DNA of 48,626 nucleotides from the NCBI RefSeq assembly GCF_004022215.1, contig NZ_SAUZ01000028.1, forward strand, positions 1-48,626, in the 5' to 3' direction. Below the pieces are notes generated by a model. That model searched no databases. It saw only the letters and a list, made by a program, of their open reading frames with translations, and was not told the origin of the DNA. Both the position numbers and the translations under genes were made by a program. The DNA is from Paenirhodobacter populi (GTDB lineage: Bacteria; Pseudomonadota; Alphaproteobacteria; Rhodobacterales; Rhodobacteraceae). Shown here one piece after another: positions 43,085 to 48,626 of the stretch (the stretch's first letter is position 1; each line of letters starts with the position of its first letter).

Positions 43085-44367
43085 CTCACAGCGCGAAAAC
43101 CCCGATCATCGCAGGGTTCATGACGCTCGCGGTGCTGGTCTTCGGCTTCGGCGGCTGGGGCGCCTTCGCCTCGATCATGGGGGCGGTGATCGCCACCGGC
43201 AGGGTCGAGGTGCAGGATCAGCGCCGCATCGTCCAGCACCCCGACGGCGGCGTGGTGGACCGGGTGCTGGTCCGCGAAGGCGACGCCGTGACGGCGGGGC
43301 AGGTGATGCTGGTTCTTGACGGCGACAGGCTCCGCGCCGAACTGGCGATGGCCGAGGCGCAATATTACGAAATCCTCGCCCGCAGCGGCAGGCTCGAGGC
43401 CGAGCGCGACGGCAGCGCCATCACCTTCCGCCCGGAACTGACGGAGCGCGCGGCACGGGACGCCCCGGTCGCGGCGCTGATGCGCGGGCAGGAGGGGTTG
43501 TTCACCGCCCGCGCCGCGACCCTTGCCGGCCAGCGCGCGCAATTGGGCGAACGGATCACCCAGATCGAAAGCCAGATCACCGGCCTTGACGCGCAGATCG
43601 CGGCGCTGGAACGGCAATCGGCGCTGATCGCGCAGGAGGTGTCGGACAAGCGCCGGCTGCTGGACCTTGGCCTCGTGCCGAGCGCGACGGTGATGGCGCT
43701 GGACCGCGAGGCCGCGCGCCTCGACGGCGAGCGGGGATCGCTGATCGCCGCGCAGGCCGAGGCACGCGGCAGGATCGTCGAGACGCGGCTGGAGATCCTC
43801 GCGCTCGACAGCCGGCGGCGCGAGGATGCGACGAAGGAGCTGCGCGACCTCGGCTTGCAGGAGCTGCAACTGACGGAGCAGCGCACCGTGCTGCGCGAGC
43901 AGATCTCGCGGCTCGAGGTGCGGGCGCCGGTGGCGGGGCTGGTCCACGGATTGCAGGTGGCGGGGCCGCGGGCGGTGCTGCGGGCGGCGGATACGGTGGC
44001 CTATGTCGTGCCGCAGGACCGGCCGCTGATCGTGGCGGCGCGGGTCTCGCCCGGTGACGTCGACAATGTGCATCCGGGGCAGGCGGCAACGCTGCGCTTC
44101 ACCGCCTTTTCCAGCCGCACCACGCCCGAACTGACCGGGCGGGTGACGCTGGTCTCGGCCGATTCCTTCGAGGATGCCGAAACCCGGCAGAGCTATTTCC
44201 GCGCCGAGGTGACGATCGATCCCGAAGAGATGCGCAAGCTCGGTGCGGCGCAGGTCCTGCCCGGGATGCCGGTCGAGGTCATGCTCACCACCGGCGCACG
44301 GCCGGCGATGACCTATCTGCTCAAACCCGTCACGGATTATTTCGCCCGCGCCTTTCGCGAAACGTGA
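43081..44367 (+). CDS. type I secretion membrane fusion protein, HlyD/PrtE family
   Basis: 428 aa. One N-terminal membrane helix (GFMTLAVLVFGFGGWGAF), a lipoyl half (IVQHPDGGVVDRVLVREGD), a long coiled coil (about residues 90-280), the second lipoyl half (RAPVAGLVHGLQVAG), and a beta-barrel (VSPGDVDNVHPGQAATLRF). It bridges the inner-membrane ATPase and an outer-membrane TolC. Translation is coupled to the ATPase gene by a four-base overlap. Confidence 0.9.
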   Translation: MTHSAKTPIIAGFMTLAVLVFGFGGWGAFASIMGAVIATGRVEVQDQRRIVQHPDGGVVDRVLVREGDAVTAGQVMLVLDGDRLRAELAMAEAQYYEILARSGRLEAERDGSAITFRPELTERAARDAPVAALMRGQEGLFTARAATLAGQRAQLGERITQIESQITGLDAQIAALERQSALIAQEVSDKRRLLDLGLVPSATVMALDREAARLDGERGSLIAAQAEARGRIVETRLEILALDSRRREDATKELRDLGLQELQLTEQRTVLREQISRLEVRAPVAGLVHGLQVAGPRAVLRAADTVAYVVPQDRPLIVAARVSPGDVDNVHPGQAATLRFTAFSSRTTPELTGRVTLVSADSFEDAETRQSYFRAEVTIDPEEMRKLGAAQVLPGMPVEVMLTTGARPAMTYLLKPVTDYFARAFRET

Positions 44368-44393
44368 TGGGCGCCGGGTGCCCGATGCCGCGA

Positions 44394-44535
44394 TCAGTCT
44401 CGCCAGCGGAAGAATTCGGTGAAGGCGCGGAACGCCGGACGCATCTGCCGCCGTGACGGATAGTAGCCGTCGAAGGGAGGGCCCCAGTCCCGCCTGACCG
44501 CGATCAGGCGACCGGCGCGGGGCGGGACTGCCGCG
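44394..44535 (-). pseudogene. C-terminal remnant of a LysR-type regulator
   Basis: Minus strand: RAGRLIAVRRDWGPPFDGYY then PSRRQMRPAFRAFTEFF and a stop at 44394. This is the end of the LysR effector domain (normally PPF.GY.LYYPSRRQ..PALRAF). A few residues are missing before YPSRRQ, and everything N-terminal is gone. It abuts the remains of a short-chain dehydrogenase gene reading the other way. Confidence 0.65.
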
Positions 44536-44539
44536 CAGG

Positions 44540-44770
44540 TCGCGTTGCTTCAGCCTTTTGCCCGGGCGCTGATGCCGCGCGGTATCCGGTGAACAACTCG
44601 GCCCCGGTTCGATCGGGAGGGGTTTCCCCGACTTCCTGCCTGACTTGGCCCAGCATCTTCGTCACCGCGCAGGTGCCTTTGGCCGCGTTGGAACGAGGCA
44701 GCCTTGGTCGCGCCGGTTCTGCTTTCGGGCGGGGGCTTCCTACGTCACCGGCAGTCTGATCATGCGGTGA
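44540..44770 (+). pseudogene. C-terminal remnant of a short-chain dehydrogenase
   Basis: Plus strand, across several frames: VALLQPFARALMPRGIR, a shift, NNSAPVRSGG, then VPL, RWNEAALVAPVLLSGG, a shift, and GASYVTGSLIMR with a stop at 44770. This order (RGIRVN..AP, VPL.RW.....A.V.FL, ASYVTG) is the C-terminal half of an SDR protein. At least two frameshifts show decay. Read together with the LysR remnant it suggests a divergent LysR-SDR pair that lost its middle. Confidence 0.55.
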
Positions 44771-44852
44771 TCGCGCGTTGCAAAGGCGAGATCCCTCATA
44801 CGGCCTCGCACAGCTTCCAGTTGCGATGTCCGGAAACCGGGACTACAGAACA

Positions 44853-44990
44853 GGGTGTTCTCAGGGCGGGGTGAAATTCCCCACCGGCGGTAAGCGGTCA
44901 GCCGCAAGCCCGCGAGCGCCTTCCACCGAAGGGTCAGCAGATCAGGTGCGAGTCCTGAGCCGACGGTCACAGTCCGGATGAAAGAGAACA
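44853..44990 (+). ncRNA. FMN riboswitch (RFN element)
   Basis: The conserved blocks occur in order: GTTCTCAGGGCGGGGTGAAA, TTCCCCACCGGCGGTA, a variable arm, GTCAGCAGATC, GGTGCGAGTCCTGAGCCGAC, GGTCACAGTCCGGATGAAAG and AGAAC closing the first stem. It binds FMN and represses the downstream gene. After it, GTGATC (45026-45031) can pair with GATCAC (45061-45066) directly next to the ribosome site of ribH, which suggests control of translation. Confidence 0.95.
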
Positions 44991-45067
44991 TGCCCCTTCC
45001 GCCCCGCAGGCGAAAGGGATCGCATGTGATCGCCTTGGGTGACGTGTCGTTACGAAAGGAGATCACG

Positions 45068-45502
45068 ATGGCACACACCCGTTACGCTTTTATCAAGGCC
45101 AACTGGCATTCCGAGATCGTCGACCAGGCTCTGGAAGGGTTCCTTCAGGTCGTTCCCGCCGATCAGGTCGATGTGTTCGATGTTCCTGGCGCCTTTGAAC
45201 TTCCGCTCATGGCGCGGGATCTGGCGCGCAGCGGGCGGTATGGCGCCGTCGCGGCGGCGGCCTTCGTCGTCGATGGCGGGATCTACCGGCATGAATTCGT
45301 CGCGCAGGCAGTGGTCAACGGGCTGATGCAGGCGGGGCTCGAAACCGATGTGCCGGTGCTGTCGGTGTCGCTGACGCCCCATCAGTATCAGGAAACCGGC
45401 CATCACAGGGCGATCTACTGCGCGCATTTCATCCAGAAGGGCCGCGAGGCGGGCGAGGCCGCTCTGGCCGTGACAAAGCTGCGGCGCGATCTCGCGGCCT
45501 GA
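45068..45502 (+). CDS. ribH: 6,7-dimethyl-8-ribityllumazine synthase, type II-like
   Basis: 144 aa. It joins 3,4-dihydroxybutanone phosphate and the ribityl pyrimidine to make lumazine, the step before riboflavin. FIKANWHSEIVDQALEGF, VFDVPGAFELPLMARDL, AFVVDGGIYRHEFVAQAVVN and LSVSLTPHQYQET are present. The substitution pattern, with HEFVAQAV and HHRA in place of KGET and NKG, is that of the RibH2 type described in Brucella and rhizobia. A strong AAAGGAG precedes the start. It stands alone behind an FMN riboswitch, with no other rib gene near. Confidence 0.92.
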   Translation: MAHTRYAFIKANWHSEIVDQALEGFLQVVPADQVDVFDVPGAFELPLMARDLARSGRYGAVAAAAFVVDGGIYRHEFVAQAVVNGLMQAGLETDVPVLSVSLTPHQYQETGHHRAIYCAHFIQKGREAGEAALAVTKLRRDLAA

Positions 45503-45509
45503 TGACCAC

Positions 45510-45535
45510 GACGGACGGTCCACGGGCCGTCCGTC
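45510..45535 (+). terminator. Hairpin after ribH
   Basis: GACGGACGG pairs with CCGTCCGTC over an 8-base loop, eight bases after the stop. No T-run follows. Confidence 0.55.
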
Positions 45536-45890
45536 AGGCGGAGGCAATATAAAGGGCGTTGGCGCGCTCTTGCCTTTGCGTCACGCTGTTGTGGCGGCCC
45601 AGAGAGCTTGCAGGTTGTTCCAATCGAAGATTAGAGGCGCGTCGCCGTGGTGGCGCTTAATATGGTCAACATACTCGGCGCTGTTCCCGCATATTTTGCA
45701 GAATGGATGCAGACGCAGAAACTCGGCCAGGAGTTTCCGCCAGCCGCCGTTATAGCCGCGTTGCGAGGATGAAGGCCGGTTGTCGGCATAACGCTTCCGA
45801 GCGCGTGTGGCGTCACGCTGGCAAGCGCAGATCTCACCAGCGGGAACGATATTGCCACAACGGCAGAGACGGGGCGGGGGCAGCCATGGG
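45534..45890 (-). pseudogene. phage HNH endonuclease, frameshifted
   Basis: Minus strand: RLCRCGNIVPAGEICACQRD, RPSSSQRGYNGGWRKLL, HPFCKICGNSAEYVDHIKRH, DWNNLQAL, then a frameshift near 45590 and HNSVTQRQERANALYIASA to a stop at 45534. The zinc-binding cysteine pairs and the HNH core (VDHI, HNSV) are those of small phage HNH nucleases found next to packaging genes. One base lost between NNLQAL and HNSV breaks it. No start codon was found in this frame; the N-terminus runs into out-of-frame capsid-derived sequence. Confidence 0.8.
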
Positions 45891-46099
45891 ATTGTCTCAG
45901 GGCGGTGCCCATAAAAGCGCTGCCGCCAGTCATTGCGGACAGGCCAGTCAAAACCACGTCTGCGATCACCTTGCCGACGTCGCCATCTTTCCGGCCCTTG
46001 GTGACGGGAATGATGTAGATCGTCCTCATAGCCAGGTTGAAAGCTGGCATTTCCGTTTCATCGAGCGGCAGTCCGGTCTTGCGGTCATTTCCGACAATG

Positions 46100-46665
46100 A
46101 CACGGTGGTGACCATGACGGATCGCATTGAAGAAACGCGGGTACCCACGTTTGAAATCCCCGAAGATGACCGGCGTGGCATCCGCAATGTCGGGCATATC
46201 CGCGGCTTCCATGACAGGACGTCCGAGGATGGTCTCCTGCTGCACGGCCTGATAGGACGGCTGTCAGTGGTAATTGGTTGTCTTTAAGGGTGCGGATCAT
46301 GGCGAGGGTCTTGCCGTTCATCACCCATGTGCCGGTCGCGCGATAGGTGGCGGGCAGGGAATACATTCAGTGCAATCAGTGCATCCGGCGAAAGTGCGGT
46401 CTTGCTGCCGTTCGCCGTGGTGGCGATGTTCGCGTCCTCCATGAAGCCCGAGGGTTCCAGCGCGATCGAGCCGTTCACAAAGGCGAGGCTTTCCTTTCGC
46501 CCGAAGTCCTGGGCCAGCGCGGTGGTGGCTTCGGAAAGCACGTTGGCGCTGTCCTCGGCCAGTTGGAGCAACAGGTCCACATAGGTCGCCAGTTCCTTCA
46601 TGGCGATTTCCGCCTGATCGAACGTCGGCCGACTGCCGGTGCGCGCGGTGACTTCGGAACATGCG
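46100..46665 (-). pseudogene. HK97-type phage major capsid protein fragment
   Basis: Minus strand in three frames. First: SEVTARTGSRPTFDQAEIAM, KELATYVDLLLQLAEDSANV, GRKESLAFVNG. Second: YSLPATYRATGTWVMNGKTL and AMIRTLKD. Third: QPSYQAVQQETILGRPVMEA and DMPDIADATPVIFGDFKRGY. These match successive parts of HK97-fold capsid proteins. There are two frameshifts, near 46360 and 46280, and a TGA where a tryptophan is expected before QPSYQ. The first half of the gene is missing; it is joined directly to integrase sequence at about 46655. After FGDFKRGY the frame stays open to 45631 but no longer resembles a capsid. Confidence 0.8.
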
Positions 46666-47789
46666 ACCGGAAGGCCCGCAACACCGCGACGGCCTCGGCA
46701 TCAGTATACCCGCGCTCACGCACCTGCACCTTGCGCGGCTTCGGCTGCCGGACGGTCGCGGCCACGTTCTCAGGAAGCCGTTCGTTCTCATGTGCCCACC
46801 CGAACAGCGAGCGCACAGTCGAGAGGTAAATGTCGCTGACGGTCTTGGCGCTAAGCCCATCCATGTTCAGAAGATGGTCGCGCCATTCCAGAAGGTCTTT
46901 CTTTGTCACCTTGCGCGCGTCGTGATGCTTGAGGAAGGCGCGCAGATTTTTGATCACCGGAGCCTGACGCTTGCCACCGTCTTTCACAAAACCAATCTGC
47001 ATCCGGGATGCGAGGTAGTCGTTCCACAGCTTGGACAGGCTGACAGGATCGGCGGCACGTTCAGGGGCAGGCGGCTTGGCCGCCGGGTCGGAGGGTTGGC
47101 CGCGATAGTCACCGCCATCGCGCTCAATAGTCCGTTCCAAGGCTTCAATCTCGGCGCTGCATCGTCTTGCTTCGCCAGAACCGCGCGCTCTGGCGTTCCA
47201 CGCTCTGCGGTCAGGTGCAGCCGGTCGAGATAGGCGTCGATTTCGTGTTCGACCTGATGCGTTTCCCCCGCTGCCAGTTCGCGCTTGAGGGCTTGGAGCC
47301 GTGCCCTGCGTGTATGCTGGTCAATAGCGCGCGCTTCCTTGAGCCGAAGGATGTCAAGAGAGGCATCGAGAACCACCAGAGGATCGGTTGTTCTGATTGC
47401 CCCGGTCTACGCCTTTTGAACCAGCGTTGTGCGTTCAACCGCCAGTTCGGCTTCGGTCGGATATGCTGCTCGTGCAGCCTCATCCGCGTTGATCGCGCTC
47501 GTGTAGCGCTGCCAGACAGCACGCGCAAAATCGGCGGTCGTCAGGGGAAAGCGTTCGTCGACCGGCTCAGAGCCATCGCCCTTTGCCTTATGCGCGGCAA
47601 CGGCCAGTTCACGTTGCAGCCGTGCGACAGCCGCAGAGTGAAGCCGTATCGCTACACGGCGGTCCCCCGGAGTGCTTCGACCAGTTCAGAGCGGGGTCGG
47701 TCAAGGATCGGTCGCAGCTTGGACGGAACCGCGATCCGCGCATGGAATCGACCGTCCTTCTCTTTCCAGTGTCGCAGTTTTCCCGCCAT
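46655..47789 (-). pseudogene. tyrosine integrase (DUF6538 type), N-terminal two thirds, broken
   Basis: Starts MAGKLRHWKEKDGRFHARIA at 47789 (DUF6538-like N-terminus). It shifts frame near 47670 to VAIRLHSAAVARLQREL and a helical region, has an in-frame TAG near 47407, continues VVLDASLDILRLKEARAIDQ, and shifts again near 47160 to EIEALERTIERDGGDYRG. Next comes the core-binding SAM-like domain (VSLSKLWNDYLASRMQIGFV, KKDLLEWRDHLLNMDGLSAK, VRSLFGWAHENERLPENVAA), ending at YTDAEAVAVLRA. The catalytic domain with the R..H.R..Y residues is absent, replaced by capsid sequence. It is therefore dead. Confidence 0.85.
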
Positions 47790-48045
47790 CGCTCACCCCA
47801 ATTCTGGCACGGCCCCTGGCACGAGAAACGGCACAATCGCCAATGAATCAAGGGTTTTATTTGAGATCTGCCGACACGGCATAAGGCTGCACACCCGAAT
47901 CGATCGCCTGAATTTTGATCGGTAGACTCAGTTTGAATTCAATGGCTTACCGGCCGCCTTTGCGGGCCGAAAAGCATAAGCATGCACACTTCGGCCCGAC
48001 AGGGCTTTTCTGTCCTTAGATCTTCCAAATTTTTAGTGGTGAATT

Positions 48046-48489
48046 TTATTGCCAGTGTAAATTGGCAACAGCCAGCCTTACGTGTTTCGCAGCCACATTT
48101 ACGGCCTTCGGGTTTCCATTCCCAAAGCCGGCTTCCGCCAACTCTGCAGTGAACTTTTCCGTTTCCAGTCGTTCAAAAATCTGCTTCGTTGACCAATGAT
48201 CCCAGCCCATTTTACCTGCCACTGGTGCCCAACGATAACCACCCCCTCTCTCACTCATTAACGTATTCTCCAAATCGGAAAGTTCGAACTGATCCAAGTG
48301 AGCGAGCGCTGGAAGTATTTCACTTAGGAGATATGCTTCCTTAATGTCTTTCTTTAAGCCTAAGAAGGCTGACGAGTTCGCGCTGAAATAGTCGAAGACG
48401 TGATCTGATAATGGAGCGTATCTATGTTCAAATCCTGGAAGGTTCTGCCAAATTTCTTTTTTCGAACCTTTCCAAACTATAGGTAGCAT
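48046..48489 (-). pseudogene. Unknown protein, 5' end removed by an IS5 insertion
   Basis: About 147 aa remain from MLPIVWKGSKKEIWQNL to a C-terminus ending VRLAVANLHWQ. The open frame continues to 48573, but codons beyond 48490 come from the insertion sequence. Base composition is well below the surrounding 65% GC, and codons are AT-rich, so the gene is foreign. Features seen: a hydrophilic helical middle (GLKKDIKEAYLLSEILPALA), SERGGGYRWAPVAGKMGWDH and WSTKQIFERLETEKFTAEL. I recognise no family. ATG at 48489 could by chance give a product, but the native start has probably been lost. Confidence 0.6.
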
Positions 48490-48493
48490 ATAG

Positions 48494-48626
48494 CGGCTCT
48501 GTTGTACAAATCCGGTGACGGATTCACCTTGTGAATTCAGCGTGATAGCTGGGTAGCATGAGCAGACCGACACCTCCGCCCTACAAGACCCGGAACTGGC
48601 CCAGCTACAACCAAGCGCTGAAGCGC
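48494..48626 (+). mobile_element. IS5-family insertion sequence, left end, truncated by window edge
   Basis: The end sequence GGCTCTGTTGTACAAATC at about 48495 is like the terminal repeats of IS5-family elements. It is followed after about 65 bases by a transposase start at 48559. Confidence 0.75.
48559..48626 (+). CDS. IS5-family transposase, N-terminus only
   Basis: ATG at 48559 opens MSRPTPPPYKTRNWPSYNQA and LKR, the start of IS5-family (IS1031/IS427-like) transposases. It continues beyond the window, so completeness cannot be judged. A ribosome-site-like GCTGGGTAGC precedes it. It lies on the strand opposite to the gene it interrupts. Confidence 0.85.

Larger units (their letters stand above)
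45534..47789 (-). mobile_element. Degenerate prophage remnant
   Basis: Three broken phage genes lie in a row on the minus strand: integrase, HK97-type major capsid protein, HNH endonuclease. All carry frameshifts or internal joins and none of the usual portal, protease, terminase or tail genes remain. No attachment-site repeats were seen, and the nearest tRNA is 12 kb away. Confidence 0.8.

Noticed and set aside
46339-47000. Intact integrase gene
   Set aside because: Core-binding domain is good, but the catalytic domain is missing and upstream parts lie in other frames with an internal stop.

Overview
The window is high-GC alphaproteobacterial chromosome, most likely from the Rhodobacteraceae (Paracoccus/Rhodobacter/Rhodovulum type). 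This rests on the protein styles (CobA/CobQ, HemB, Mfd, RpsB-Tsf, Fbp-Rpe-Gph), on FNR-like and EcfG-like promoter motifs, and on a dispersed structured repeat with the core CCCGGGATATTT. I cannot name the species.

Layout. 1-1290: decayed IS1182-type transposase, cut by the left edge. 1431-6880: cobQ and cobA (divergent), a lytic transglycosylase, a SYLF-domain lipoprotein, hemB and a small membrane protein. 7067-14431: mfd, a Bcr/CflA-like MFS transporter, a FrnE-like oxidoreductase, a reduced AMP-binding protein, a CsbD-like protein and an entericidin-like lipopeptide. 14428-18588: an orphan family-5 solute-binding protein, a candidate sRNA gene with its own promoter and terminator, 3-hydroxybutyrate dehydrogenase and a patatin phospholipase. 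18589-22455: the pseudouridine catabolism pair psuK-psuG and rpsB-tsf. 22860-27000: a LuxR solo, a TIGR01244-type phosphatase, and gph, rpe, fbp. 27214-32810: MacAB-type efflux and ethanolamine ammonia-lyase eutBC. 33300-33373: tRNA-Gln(CUG). 33653-41058: a light and stress region with a Crp/Fnr-like regulator, a bacteriophytochrome HWE kinase with REC domain, TreZ, a general-stress flavin-binding protein, an alpha/beta hydrolase and a PfpI protein. 41345-44367: a PrtD/PrtE-type type I secretion pair. 44394-44770: collapsed remains of a LysR-SDR gene pair. 44853-45502: FMN riboswitch and a lone lumazine synthase. 45534-47789: wreck of a prophage (HNH, HK97 capsid, integrase, all broken). 48046-48626: an AT-richer unknown gene interrupted by an IS5-family element that runs off the right edge.

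How it fits together. Most of the window is core metabolism: tetrapyrrole/cobalamin, sugar phosphates, PHB-related steps and translation. The right third is accessory, with light sensing, stress proteins, secretion and mobile-element debris. The signals that stand out are: (i) seven copies of a two-hairpin repeat whose second stem differs in sequence between copies but keeps pairing; (ii) a compact sRNA gene at 16330-16441; (iii) two back-to-back EcfG-type promoters at 39490-39577 between stress genes, close to a phytochrome HWE kinase; (iv) a LuxR solo with altered ligand-pocket residues and a dyad upstream of its start; and (v) an orphan FNR-box promoter at about 33000. All calls are by reading; no database search was run.
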